Part shown: positions 8,532-18,051 of the stretch, in pieces | How positions within the stretch are numbered: the first letter of the stretch is position 1 | How the letters are laid out: each line of letters opens with the position of its first letter | DNA from: an uncultured Rhizobiaceae group bacterium | Lineage (GTDB): Bacteria > Pseudomonadota > Alphaproteobacteria > Rhizobiales > Rhizobiaceae | DNA: 64,000 nt | NCBI GenBank assembly: GCA_947501445.1 | Contig: CANMVS010000010.1 | Span: 62,001 to 126,000 of the forward strand | Direction of reading: 5' to 3' | Made by a program: the position numbers and the translations under genes | The notes under the pieces: model-generated | The model's input: the letters and a program-made list of their open reading frames with translations, nothing else | What the model was told of the DNA's origin: nothing | Database searches by the model: none

Positions 8532-8919
8532 TACGAGTTGGTATTCTGGGGCATCGGAGTTAATTTTGCGAGCGCCGGAAAATACTCGCAAGTCTTCGCG
8601 GTTTAAAAAGTTTCCCGGTTTTCACAACCAGACAATGCGCCGCAATGATCAACCACTCCAGCATACTGTCATTATAGTTTCGGTCGATGATCGCGGCTTC
8701 GGCCCGGTTCCAAATAGGCGAAATATAGGTTCAGCGGAATCTATGGCTTTTTTGTGTTGAAGTGTTACGGACCAAGATGCATTGCCCGCATCCATCAAAG
8801 TACCATCGATAATCCCACCTGACGACCGAGCGTAGTCTTCAAATTAGCTGAGGCAGTACTGGTAGAGTTAGTAGCAACAATATAATCAAAAAATTGAGCG
8901 CGAAATCAAAGCCTTTCAT
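8532..8919 (-). pseudogene. Decayed copy of the 5' part of trypsin gene C
   Basis: Aligns along its whole length with 6926-7320 and begins with the same ATG context (TTTCATATAA on the plus strand). It covers the signal peptide, the activation region and the part up to just past the catalytic His. Frameshifts and stops break the frame, and the copy ends before the catalytic Asp and Ser. Together with the small gene upstream it forms the second unit of an old duplication. Confidence 0.85.
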
Positions 8920-9121
8920 ATAAACTCAGGCTTCAAATCTGAATCAAACTCGTTTCGATGTGTGCGTTCGGAATGGTAGCTCGGGCCATCGGTTTCCAAT
9001 TATCTTCAGTGGTGGTAGCAGAACCGCAATGTTGCTGATTGATCCAAAGATCTTACTCGCCGCAGACTTGCCCTTGCGAACCTTAAGCCTTTTCCATCAA
9101 TGAGTAATGTTATTTGGTGGT

Positions 9122-9436
9122 TTAGTACAGGCCCGTGCCACCTGGTAGCGGCCCTATGGGTGAAGTTGGCAGTACAGGACCACATTGCCCAGCTGGTCCA
9201 CAATCACTATCCCACCCGGGATTGACATACTTTCGAAGGCTCTCAATGTCTCGTCCAACATATATGGCATTGCCATTTGGCGTGTATCTAAAACCCTGGT
9301 TGACGCCGTACTGACCCAATTCTTCAGCCTGACTAACATTTGTAGCAAATAAATAGCCTATAGCAATGAGGCCGAGTGAAGCCGACTTACCAACAAATGA
9401 CAATAATTGCGCACAGGATCTACAGTTTTTTGTCAT
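9122..9436 (-). CDS. Small secreted protein, unrecognised
   Basis: A 104-residue protein with a hydrophobic segment (about residues 17-30) and a likely signal cleavage near Ala-Glu-Glu at 37-39. The mature part is short, with a Tyr/Gly/Asn-rich start, an Arg-Asp-Ile-Glu-Ser-Leu-Arg helix, two Cys (CGPAGQC) and a Pro/Gly tail. GAGGGTG lies seven bases before the ATG. It stands alone on the minus strand upstream of the dead trypsin copy. No family could be assigned. Confidence 0.55.
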   Translation of the reverse strand: MTKNCRSCAQLLSFVGKSASLGLIAIGYLFATNVSQAEELGQYGVNQGFRYTPNGNAIYVGRDIESLRKYVNPGWDSDCGPAGQCGPVLPTSPIGPLPGGTGLY

Positions 9437-10030
9437 TTCACCCTCGTTAGCCTTGCAATATTTATATAAATCTACCTATTATAGAAAACACATTTACATC
9501 AAATTATCAATCAAAATAAGTTCATATATCAGAACTTTGATTGGAAATGCTATGCTGTGACCAAATCGTAGAAAAAGGTTCGGTAATCTACTGCATCAAG
9601 CGGTACACAATTCCCCATGAAAACCATGGAGTTACCAAACAAATCAGAAATGTCTGCCCCCGCACTTGCCGGGACTCTACTTTGGTCAGGCATTTTACCG
9701 CTCTGTGGAAAAAAAAAGCAAAAACATATACTCCCGGTTTCAATTGGATACTGCGTTTGTCAGAATTGAGTACACTGAATCCATTGCATAACCGAGGAAC
9801 ATACTTCCAATTCGGAAAACTCAAACTGTTGATTTAATGAAAGAAAACGTTGTTGGTCAAGTTAAAACAGCGTGTTTTGACCGCGGCGGTCGCTTGACAT
9901 AACCTGAAGAGGTTAAAAGAGATTAAACGGATCCCAGTGCTCATCGCTGCGTTTTTTTATTGCTGTGTTTTACCCGATGCAAATGAGATGGACCAATGCC
10001 CGTGATTTGAATAGATACCACAATACCCAG
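9437..10030. other. AT-rich stretch with no supported gene
   Basis: Short frames are present on both strands but none has a ribosome binding site or protein-like composition that I would defend. The end of the stretch runs into the phage remnant and may be more decayed phage DNA. Confidence 0.5.
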
Positions 10031-10063
10031 AAATCGTTCAGCGACCGATGGATGAGCATTGGT

Positions 10064-10549
10064 GCGAACCGCGTAATCGATGGGACTGGCGACCTGTGCA
10101 GGACGCAGATTGTGCAGGCGCTGACGAAGCAGAATTGATTGAAGATCAAGGCAATCGTCAAAGCCGTCATGTTCAACCTGGCCGAAGCGCTCACTCTTAC
10201 ATATCGAATGACCATGAGCGGCGGCGATACTTCTTCAAATTACTTCGGCGCTCGCGAAACCAGACGCGTGGTCAGCGTTGCACCTTTCAGCAAACAAAAA
10301 GGCCTTCCTGCCACATTCTGGATAGGAGGTGGCTTTACAGGCCCCGTGCCACTCAATAGGGGCGGGCATGTCTGAAAGCGCATCAGCAGCGGACCGTTAC
10401 CAAAGAAGAAGATCAAGACCGGTATTAATATCCCATTGGAAATGGTGAATGAAAAAAGCGGCGAAATCTTCAACGTCACAACCCCGAGAATTACCGTCAA
10501 GCGCTCGTCGCATGAGCTCGCTCGCGTCATGGGAGGTGTGCTGGGTTGA
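10064..10549 (+). pseudogene. Dead phage gene resembling minor tail protein Z
   Basis: One frame can be followed across the whole stretch with only two stops (TGA after Lys-Gln-Asn and after Gly-Gly-His-Val). It reads ANRVIDGTGDLCRTQIVQAL then Thr-Lys-Gln, then KIKAIVKAV, then Ala-Arg-Glu-Thr-Arg-Arg, then a Val-Ser-Val-Ala-Pro-Phe block, ending Met-Gly-Gly-Val-Leu-Gly. This order fits prophage minor tail protein Z (GpZ-like), in which an Asn-Arg-x-x-x-x-x-x-x-Arg-Thr-Gln helix precedes a Leu-Lys-x-x-x-Ile-x-Lys-Ala motif. The assignment rests on my memory of the family. It suggests that a prophage once lay here. Confidence 0.55.
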
Positions 10550-10939
10550 TCACCAGGCTCGTAAAAACATTAAGAACCGTATACTGTCCGGTCGCTACTC
10601 GGTGACCAACCACAAGTCCGCCCCGAGCCATCATTCACCCGTTTGAAATTAATGTCAAAGCGCTTGAGTTTAAAATTGATGAAGTGAAAAAGAGTTCAAA
10701 CGGCATTCGCGAACGGTTTCGCGATTGAAGTTGCAAAACAGCAACAGAATACGACATTGCGGCAAATCCTTAAGGCAATATGGGATTGATAGCCAATTGG
10801 TTGCCGACAAACAAATATCCATATTTCTGTATTCACAAAACTAAAGCTGTGAATATATGCGTATTTCCATTCAATCCAGCGTTGTAGTAATGTATGAGTT
10901 GAAACAAACTGAGATTACAATTTAAAGGGGGACTCTAGA
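10550..10939. other. Intergenic stretch with no supported gene
   Basis: Contains short blocks in frames that might be further phage decay (for example around 10640-10730), then an AT-rich stretch before the next gene that probably holds its promoter. Nothing definite was seen. Confidence 0.5.
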
Positions 10940-11371
10940 ATGAAGCGATTTACTCAAGTTGTTTTTATGATTTGTTCTTTGTCACCGGTGTGTCTCAATG
11001 ACGCGCGGGCTGATGAAGCTGAACAGCTCACACGGGAAATCAAGATCTTGGAATTGAGGACAAACCACTTGATAGCCCAAAAAATCCAACTAGAAGCCCA
11101 AAAAGAGTTGGATGCCATAACCACACCACCGCAAATGCCACAAAAGAAAATAGAAATTCTCTCGGCGAAGTATTCGTTCAGTCAGGGTGACTGTAACGCA
11201 ACGGGTATTGTTGCATCATCGTGTACTGGTAAAGACGAATGTGTAATCGCAATCAGCGATAGCCTCTGTAAAAAAATTGAAAGAAATTTCATTGAAATTC
11301 AATATGAATGTAAAGGCGCGCCGAAGACGGCCGTAGTTCCGGAAGGGGATAAACTATTCTTGAATTGCTAG
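10940..11371 (+). CDS. Small secreted protein with a Cys-rich, SUEL-lectin-like C-terminal domain
   Basis: A 143-residue protein. Signal peptide about residues 1-24 (ending Ala-Arg-Ala-Asp), a charged helix from about 27 to 58 likely to form a coiled coil, then a Cys-rich domain from about 70 with the spacing Gly-Asp-Cys, Ser-Ser-Cys, Glu-Cys, Leu-Cys, Tyr-Glu-Cys and a final Cys. The pattern (Cys, Cys, Cys-x-Val, Leu-Cys, Val/Ile-x-Tyr-x-Cys) recalls the galactose-binding SUEL-type lectin fold. AAAGGGGGA lies 8-10 bases before the ATG. It stands alone. Sugar binding is inference. Confidence 0.7.
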   Translation: MKRFTQVVFMICSLSPVCLNDARADEAEQLTREIKILELRTNHLIAQKIQLEAQKELDAITTPPQMPQKKIEILSAKYSFSQGDCNATGIVASSCTGKDECVIAISDSLCKKIERNFIEIQYECKGAPKTAVVPEGDKLFLNC

Positions 11372-11782
11372 TATGGGGATTGAGGCTGAATTCGCTTCGC
11401 AGTTAGCAGATAGTACTCGGCAAACCGTCCTAAGGATGTTGTCTCTGCCGCGCTGGCTGGAATGTGCGAACAGCCAGCGATGGTCGGCATGACGCGAAGA
11501 TGAATGAGTGGAGCTGTCGTGCTGGAGGCCATAGAGTGTTCTGTCGTTACCGTCCCAATCAAGTTTATCATGCTGCTCATAAAGGATACCATGAATTGAT
11601 TTTTTGATCATTCGAAAACAACCAGTCAGCTGGATTTAGATTGTTCCGTTCAGTTTTCCGCCAAAATTCGATTGGTTTTCGGTCACCTTGGAAGCCCGCC
11701 AATTGGCGCACAAGGTTGTATAAGCGCATTTCGGATGTGCAAAAACCATTTTACAAGTAACTACTTTATTTCTTCGAGTGAT
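11372..11782. other. Gap between the accessory region and tRNA-Lys, no supported gene
   Basis: A minus-strand frame at 11354-11611 is open but has neither a good start site nor a recognisable sequence. The gap lies against the 3' end of the tRNA and would hold an attachment-site repeat if the island is tRNA-borne; no convincing copy of the tRNA 3' end was seen elsewhere in the window. Confidence 0.5.
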
Positions 11783-11858
<76 letters not shown>

Positions 11859-11954
11859 AACACGTCAAGAGAGGCCGGATATAGCGACCTTCCATCGGCC
11901 TGTCCAGCGCAAATTCACCATCCGGACCATCAAAGAGACAGCGCTGCATCTGCC

Positions 11955-12872
11955 TCAATCAATCAGCAGCGTACCTTCGGCAAGTTTGACGGCATTACCA
12001 CCGATCCTGGCGTGATTGATGTTTCCACCCTCCAGTTCCAGATGAAGATCGATCTTCGACGGACGTCCCATTTCAACACCCTGTTCAATACGGAAAGCAT
12101 GATGACCGTCGAGCAGTGCGTCGAACAAATGAATGGCACCGGAGAAAGCGGCCACGGCAGAGCCGGTTGCCGGATCTTCGGGGATGCCTGCATGGGGCGC
12201 AAACATGCGCGTGTGAAAATGCGCGGCATGATCGACACCACCACGGCAATAGACAAAGGCATCTGCAATCTGCCCATCCGCCATGGGGGCAAGCTGCTCC
12301 CACTGAGCACCATCGCAACGCGCCTTGGCGGCAACCGACAGGTCGTGGACCGGAACCATCAAAAAAGGGACCCCGGCATTCCAGAAGGATATCTGGTGAT
12401 TCTCAAAGCCAATTTCATGGGTATCAATCTGCAGCGCCGCAGCCACAGCTTCCTTGCTGATATCGGCTTCCAGTCTTTCAGACAGACGCGGCAAATCAAA
12501 TTCCGCAAAACTTGGCTCTCCGCGCCGCAATTTCACAACAGTGCGCACTGCCCCGATCTTTTCTTCAAGGACATTCATCAAATCAATGTCGACACCGTTG
12601 CCGGCTTTCTTTTCTGCCAGGGCAATGGCTGCGCCAACGGTGGGATGACCAGCAAAAGGCAATTCCCTACCCGGCGTAAAAATGCGCAATCGCGCGCCGT
12701 GGGCCGGGTTGATGGCCTCAAAGATAAAGACCGTTTCAGAGAGATTGAATTCGCCTGCGATTTTCTGCATCATTTCATCAGAAAGTCCGCCACTATCAAA
12801 TACCACTGCCAGCGGATTGCCTGCCAGTCGATCAGCTGAAAAAACGTCGTAAATGGCGTATTGGCGTGGCAT
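11955..12872 (-). CDS. PhzF-family isomerase-like protein
   Basis: A 305-residue protein of the PhzF (diaminopimelate-epimerase fold) family. It begins MPRQYAIYDVFSADRLAGNP, the typical Phe-x-x-x-x-x-x-Gly-Asn-Pro start with Ala-Val-Val following, and has the conserved Asn-Leu-Ser-Glu-Thr-Val-Phe (catalytic Glu region), the Leu-Pro-Phe-Ala-Gly-His-Pro-Thr block and Glu-Asp-Pro-Ala-Thr-Gly-Ser-Ala near residue 225. The ATG at 12872 is preferred over an upstream one because homologues begin here. PhzF enzymes isomerise small molecules; outside phenazine operons, as here, the substrate is usually unknown. The gene is next to tRNA-Lys on the same strand and seems to stand alone. Confidence 0.9.
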   Translation of the reverse strand: MPRQYAIYDVFSADRLAGNPLAVVFDSGGLSDEMMQKIAGEFNLSETVFIFEAINPAHGARLRIFTPGRELPFAGHPTVGAAIALAEKKAGNGVDIDLMNVLEEKIGAVRTVVKLRRGEPSFAEFDLPRLSERLEADISKEAVAAALQIDTHEIGFENHQISFWNAGVPFLMVPVHDLSVAAKARCDGAQWEQLAPMADGQIADAFVYCRGGVDHAAHFHTRMFAPHAGIPEDPATGSAVAAFSGAIHLFDALLDGHHAFRIEQGVEMGRPSKIDLHLELEGGNINHARIGGNAVKLAEGTLLID

Positions 12873-13099
12873 GGACAAGGCACTCCGTTTTTGTGATCGC
12901 CGCGAGACCTGAACAGCGATCTGAAATTCGTTACGATACATCTCCACCGGTGAGTGGCTGTTGGCTTGTTACCGGCAAGCACTGGAATCAATGCGATTGC
13001 GAATCCACATTGGCATGGCACAACCAGCGCAGGCAAATGTTTATCGCCGCATTTGACAGGCACGATTAATGTTGCGTTGCGCTTGTTATCTGTCGAGCG

Positions 13100-14209
13100 T
13101 CAAAGCATCGCCAAAGTCATTGCCACGGGGCAGTGATCCGAGGCCTTTGGACGATCCCAGCCCGTACGAGGATAGCGGGCCACTTCCTGACCATCAGGAA
13201 ATACAGTACGATAGGGCTGGCCCGCGCGAATTATGTCCGGAATACTGGTCGCATTCTGACCGGCCAATGAGGGCGACAGCAACAGGTAGTCGAGCTGGCA
13301 AAGGTGCCTCTCCTGTGGGCCGCGCGTGTGATACAGCGTCCACCGGTCGCGCACATCGCGTCGCCGCACCACGTTTTCGGCAAAGCCATCTGCAGTAAAC
13401 ACATCAACCGCGCTGTTGTTTTCCACACTTTGCGTGAATGTCAAACCAGAGGACGCATCACCACTGATCAGCAGTCGTTCCTGATAATCATTCATGTCGC
13501 CGCAGATTACCCATCGTTTGGATGCGGTTTTCCCCTTGCCAAAACGGGCTTCAATAATGTGACGGACAGCTTTGGCTTCAGCGGCGCGCACCGGCATTGT
13601 GGCCGTTCGACCATCCAGCCCATTGCGTGGCGAGCCCATAGACTTGAAGTGTGTAACAAACAGCGTCAGCGGTAATCCTGCTACTTTCACATCAACTTCC
13701 AGACAGTCGCGTCTGAATATCCTGTCTGTCGCCTTGTTGGTTTGTGCGATATCATCGTCAAAAAGATCCAGATCCCCATAGGTCAGATGTGCATGACTTT
13801 CCATGCGCTGGAACTCGATCTTTTGCCCCTCCCGGGTCTCCTCCCGCATCATGACAGCCACATCAATTCCGCGGCTGTCGTTGGCTTCGATCATATACTT
13901 GTGACGGTAGCCATGGCCGACCATCTTGAACAGGTAGCCATATTCAAATGCATGTAGAGCTTCGAGATTATCCACCTCCTGCAGGTACAATATATCCGCC
14001 GCGGTATCAGCAATGGCCAATGCGGTGAGCTGACGTGTATCATCGGCATGCGCAATGGCCCGCGCCTGTTCGATCTGGCGATACTCGGCTTCTGTTTTGA
14101 TATCATAGAGCTTCAGGGTGCGGTCCTGCCGCAATTCATTGCGAAATCCTGAGAAATCAAATCTGTTCATCAGATTTTCGACATTGAATGTGGCAATGCG
14201 CAGTGACAT
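13100..14209 (-). CDS. Endonuclease/exonuclease/phosphatase-family protein
   Basis: A 369-residue protein of the EEP fold. It starts with the metal-binding strand Ile-Ala-Thr-Phe-Asn-Val-Glu-Asn, has a Leu-Gln-Glu-Val-Asp near residue 75 (catalytic Glu), Gly-Asp-Met-Asn-Asp near 237, Asp-Tyr-Leu-Leu near 305, and ends with Ser-Asp-His-Cys-Pro-Val. These are the expected acidic and His residues of a magnesium-dependent phosphodiesterase. No signal peptide. Single gene; substrate (nucleic acid or small phosphoester) cannot be told. Confidence 0.88.
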   Translation of the reverse strand: MSLRIATFNVENLMNRFDFSGFRNELRQDRTLKLYDIKTEAEYRQIEQARAIAHADDTRQLTALAIADTAADILYLQEVDNLEALHAFEYGYLFKMVGHGYRHKYMIEANDSRGIDVAVMMREETREGQKIEFQRMESHAHLTYGDLDLFDDDIAQTNKATDRIFRRDCLEVDVKVAGLPLTLFVTHFKSMGSPRNGLDGRTATMPVRAAEAKAVRHIIEARFGKGKTASKRWVICGDMNDYQERLLISGDASSGLTFTQSVENNSAVDVFTADGFAENVVRRRDVRDRWTLYHTRGPQERHLCQLDYLLLSPSLAGQNATSIPDIIRAGQPYRTVFPDGQEVARYPRTGWDRPKASDHCPVAMTLAML

Positions 14210-14448
14210 GGGACCCTCTTTTTTTGAAATTCTGGCCGTACATTCCTTCTAGAGGCTGCCAGACAGCTTGTCACGCATGCTTGAACAGGCCGGCATTGGA
14301 ACAACCAACGCATTGATTCTATTAACCTATGCCACAAAACAGGTGAACCGGGTCAACTCAACGTGAAAATCAGACAGCTCGAAAGCTTGCCACTTGGCGC
14401 TAAATGACAAATAGTTAATGAAATATTAGCCAACGTCGGGAGACAGAT

Positions 14449-14904
14449 ATGTCAGGACTCATACGATGTCTTGCTATTGCGGCTTTTGGTTTCGGCATTT
14501 TTGCTGTTTCCATGGCAAGTGCAGATGCGGGCAACCGCTACCGGTATAACAACAATGGTGGAGATTTTGCCGCCGGTGTGATTACCGGTTTGGTTGTCGG
14601 TGGCATAATATCGCAAAGCCGCAGGCCAGGCGGATACTATGGACGCTACTACCGTAAGCGCGGATACTACGCCAGGCCGGGATACAACCCCTATCCCAGA
14701 GCACGCTACTACAGAAAACCGCCGCCGCGCCGCTATTACGCGCCGCGACCCAGGTATTATGCACCGCCGCCACGCTACAGGGTAAACCTGACACGTTCAC
14801 ACTATGGCTGGTGTGATGCAAAATACCGCTCTTACCGCGCCTATGATAATACGTTTCAGCCCTATCACGGCCCGCGCAAACAGTGCGTCTCGCCCTACTA
14901 TTGA
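14449..14904 (+). CDS. BA14K-family secreted protein
   Basis: A 151-residue protein with a signal peptide (about residues 1-28), a short Gly-rich hydrophobic stretch ([12 protein letters not shown]), then a very Arg/Tyr/Pro-rich middle, and a C-terminal BA14K motif: Trp-Cys-x-x-Lys-Tyr-Arg-Ser-Tyr with [15 protein letters not shown]. This motif is typical of Hyphomicrobiales; the Brucella member is an immunoreactive lectin-like protein. CGGGAGA precedes the ATG. The basic, aromatic middle suggests envelope or polysaccharide contact. Confidence 0.9.
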   Translation: MSGLIRCLAIAAFGFGIFAVSMASADAGNRYRYNNNGGDFAAGVITGLVVGGIISQSRRPGGYYGRYYRKRGYYARPGYNPYPRARYYRKPPPRRYYAPRPRYYAPPPRYRVNLTRSHYGWCDAKYRSYRAYDNTFQPYHGPRKQCVSPYY

Positions 14905-14963
14905 TTGCGCGCTGATGAATGCGGCTCCCCTGCTCCCAATTTGGTGGCAGGGGGCCTGAAAAG

Positions 14964-15458
14964 CTAGCGCTTGAGGCCCTGCAACAATTTTGTCAGCAGT
15001 CGGTTGAATTCAACCTGCTCCGCTTCATCAAGGCGTGAGAGGATGTTTTTTTCATTGTCAATATGCCGCCCGATCAGACTGTCCACCAGTTCCAGACCGC
15101 TTTGAGTGAGACCGACCAATGTTCCGCGACGATCATTCGGATTGGGTTTGCGCTCGACAAAACCCTGTTTTTCAAGCCGATCAATCCTGTTGGTCATACC
15201 ACCAGATGACATCATCAGACTTTCATACAGATCCGTGGGTGTCAGCCGGTAAGGAACACCTGCACGACGCAAGCTGGCCAGCACATCAAACTCACCGACC
15301 TGCAGGCCGTGCCGCGCAAAAAAAGGTTCCAACCGGTCACGGCGTATGAGCGTAACGGCTCCTGTCAGTCGGCCGACGATCTCCATTGGCAGAAGATCCA
15401 ACCCGGGCTTTTCACGGCGCCATTGCTGCGCAATTTTATCAACCCAATCCAACTTCAT
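14964..15458 (-). CDS. MarR-family transcriptional regulator
   Basis: A 164-residue winged-helix protein. The recognition region reads LTPTDLYESLMMSSGGMTNR then Asp-Arg-Leu, followed by Leu-Glu-Lys-Gln-Gly-Phe-Val-Glu-Arg and the wing Pro-Asn-Asp-Arg-Arg-Gly-Thr. The ATG at 15458 is taken because AAAGGTGG is just upstream; a GTG two codons earlier is possible. It is flanked by unrelated genes, and an inverted repeat at 15586-15605 upstream could be its operator. The regulated genes are unknown. Confidence 0.9.
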   Translation of the reverse strand: MKLDWVDKIAQQWRREKPGLDLLPMEIVGRLTGAVTLIRRDRLEPFFARHGLQVGEFDVLASLRRAGVPYRLTPTDLYESLMMSSGGMTNRIDRLEKQGFVERKPNPNDRRGTLVGLTQSGLELVDSLIGRHIDNEKNILSRLDEAEQVEFNRLLTKLLQGLKR

Positions 15459-15585
15459 CTCCACCTTTCATGGTCCCTATTGTAAACTGCCTCAATGTTG
15501 CGCCTGCTGGCAACAGACTTGTAAATGTCCGCGCGATACCGGGCAAAACCATGGATGCACAGGATTATTTCAATTGCCATAAATA

Positions 15586-15605
15586 ATACCAGATTCCATT
15601 GGTAT
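15586..15605. promoter_or_regulatory. Inverted repeat upstream of the MarR gene, candidate operator
   Basis: ATACCA and TGGTAT arms separated by eight bases, in an AT-rich context about 130 bases upstream of the MarR start and about 175 bases upstream of a small gene on the plus strand. Such arms suit a dimeric winged-helix regulator. Assignment to MarR is inference. Confidence 0.35.
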
Positions 15606-15779
15606 AAGCGCGGGATCACTCAGAACGCACAATTTAAATGGTGGTTTTCCTCGGATATTTTAGTGCCATTTTACTTCCATGTGCAACATTACGCCTTTGT
15701 AATTTGATGGACATGTATTGATCATGTCGCAGACGCATATTGTGTACAGCAGCAAACGAAACATAGATGGAGACATGAA

Positions 15780-15929
15780 ATGAAAATGAGCTCATCTGAC
15801 AATGTAAACGCGGTAGTCACAGCCCGCACAATGCGTGCAAATTATTTTTCCCGCACTATCGGACGTTTGATAGGTACAGACGAAAAACCCATGAACCCAC
15901 TCATGATGAGGGGTCTTGATCGCAGCTGA
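15780..15929 (+). CDS. 49-residue protein, unrecognised
   Basis: Starts MKMSSSDNVNAVVTARTMRA, followed by Asn-Tyr-Phe-Ser-Arg-Thr-Ile-Gly-Arg-Leu-Ile, and ends Arg-Gly-Leu-Asp-Arg-Ser. It is basic, with a likely amphipathic helix around the Ala-Arg-x-Met-Arg-Ala segment. GGAG lies about ten bases before the ATG. The reading frame uses codons like those of neighbours and is followed directly by a repeat and a strong terminator, which supports a short transcript. Could be a small regulatory protein; no function can be named. Confidence 0.55.
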   Translation: MKMSSSDNVNAVVTARTMRANYFSRTIGRLIGTDEKPMNPLMMRGLDRS

Positions 15930-15978
15930 CCCTGATGCAGGTATTGGCGGTGTCAGCCTGTTTAGCTGACCTGCACTA

Positions 15979-16078
15979 GAACAATTCAGGTTTTGACAGA
16001 ATCGGCAAAACCTGAATGCATCAACAAAATCAAAGGCCGACACCGTTGTCCCGTTTCTGACAAAACGTGAAACGGTCC
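15979..16078 (+). repeat. Dispersed double-hairpin repeat, reference copy
   Basis: About 100 bases. First hairpin TTCAGGTTTTG/CAAAACCTGAA; then a spacer containing GCATCAACAAAATCAAAGG and CCGACACCGTTG; then a second hairpin CCGTTTC/GAAACGG. Near-identical copies lie at 21518-21618 and 42133-42232, a reversed one at 19405-19490, and decayed or partial ones at 291-352 and 60280-60308. All are intergenic. Confidence 0.85.
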
Positions 16079-16083
16079 AAATA

Positions 16084-16111
16084 AAAAACCCCCGCGTTCA
16101 CGGGGGTTTTT
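16084..16111. terminator. Strong bidirectional rho-independent terminator
   Basis: Perfect 11-base stem AAAAACCCCCG/CGGGGGTTTTT with a six-base loop CGTTCA. The A-run and T-run on either side let it act both ways, ending ilvC on the minus strand and the short plus-strand transcript. Confidence 0.9.
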
Positions 16112-16166
16112 CTTTATATCCAACGGTCCAGTCTGCCTGTTTGCCGGTTGGGTGTCCCAGAACCGC

Positions 16167-17207
<1,041 letters not shown>

Positions 17208-17240
17208 TCAGATTGGTAATTTATCGGATTTGTTTCAGCG

Positions 17241-17903
17241 TCAGACCCCGCCTTTGGCGGGAAGGCCGTAAAGTTTGAAGAACTGGTCAATCGCCACCTG
17301 GGCCTGTTTGTCAAAAGCAGCCTCATCCGCGTCAAGCGTATCGCCCAGCAACAAACGCACATGAAAATCGCGTATAATCAGACCATAAAGGGTGCGAAAA
17401 GCATCATTGGCATCATCATACTCGATGAACCCGCATGCCCGTCCCGCCTCAAGCAGTGCTCCGGCACGCGATCCGATCATGTTGCGGCCACGATCAAGAA
17501 CGAGCCCGCCAAGGTGAGCGTCACTGCGACTTGCCTGACCGATGGCCAATCGGTTCAGCGCAAGGGACATATCGCCTGACAGAACATTCAGCAGATCATT
17601 GGCAAATCGAACCAGGTGCGCACGAAATGCGGCAGCCGTTTCCGGCATCACCCCCGGCCCAAGCGCCCGTACCTTGCTGGCCTGATAGGAGACAACAGCC
17701 GCCAACAAACCATCGCGATCACCAAACCACCTGTACAGGCTCTCTTTGGAGCAATTGGCAGCCCTTGCAATACCGGCCGTGGTTAATGCCTTGTCTCCCC
17801 CTTTGACAAGCAGGCGCAGGGCTGATTCCAGTACATCATTTTGACGCTCGGTAAACGCGCTATAGGCCTGTGGGTCAGAATCAATTGCCAGGGTCAGCGT
17901 CAC
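17241..17903 (-). CDS. TetR-family transcriptional regulator upstream of ilvC
   Basis: A 220-residue protein with a TetR helix-turn-helix near residues 28-68: Val-Leu-Glu-Ser-Ala-Leu...TTAGIARAANCSKESLYRWF, then Gly-Asp-Arg-Asp-Gly-Leu. The C-terminal ligand domain is diverged, as usual. It starts with GTG. A perfect palindrome 23 bases upstream (17926-17939) is the likely operator, so it probably represses itself and perhaps ilvC, which follows by 54 bases. Ligand unknown; a branched-chain amino acid intermediate would make sense from context. Confidence 0.9.
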   Translation of the reverse strand: MTLTLAIDSDPQAYSAFTERQNDVLESALRLLVKGGDKALTTAGIARAANCSKESLYRWFGDRDGLLAAVVSYQASKVRALGPGVMPETAAAFRAHLVRFANDLLNVLSGDMSLALNRLAIGQASRSDAHLGGLVLDRGRNMIGSRAGALLEAGRACGFIEYDDANDAFRTLYGLIIRDFHVRLLLGDTLDADEAAFDKQAQVAIDQFFKLYGLPAKGGV

Positions 17904-17925
17904 ATCAGGGTCCCGTGATCATGTG

Positions 17926-17939
17926 GTACCGTACGGTAC
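17926..17939. promoter_or_regulatory. 14-base perfect palindrome, likely TetR operator
   Basis: GTACCGTACGGTAC is its own reverse complement and lies just upstream of the TetR start. Palindromes with a central ACCGTACGGT are common operators of TetR-family repressors. Confidence 0.65.
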
Positions 17940-17967
17940 GGTTCGGCACTAATTACGGCAACTCCCT

Positions 17968-18032
17968 GTGCTGGTCAAGCACATCCGAACACAAATGTGC
18001 TGGTCAAGCACATCCGAACACAAATGTGCTGG
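17968..18032. repeat. Tandem 29-base repeat between the TetR gene and pdxJ
   Basis: Two full identical units (17968-17996 and 17997-18025) and the first seven bases of a third. Each unit holds an inverted repeat, TGTGCT...AGCACA, when read across the junction. It lies about 65 bases upstream of the TetR start and between that gene and the end of pdxJ. It may be an extra regulator site array or replication slippage. Confidence 0.8.
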
Positions 18033-18051
18033 CAACCCGGCAAAGCTGCAA

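Noticed and set aside
9541-9837. Frames of 78 to 98 codons on both strands
   Set aside because: They overlap each other, lack start signals and have mixed, non-protein-like composition.
11354-11611. Minus-strand frame of 85 codons before tRNA-Lys
   Set aside because: No ribosome binding site and no recognisable sequence; composition is like a chance frame.
17968-18032. The 29-base repeats as a CRISPR array
   Set aside because: The units are directly tandem with no spacers and there are only two, with no cas genes.
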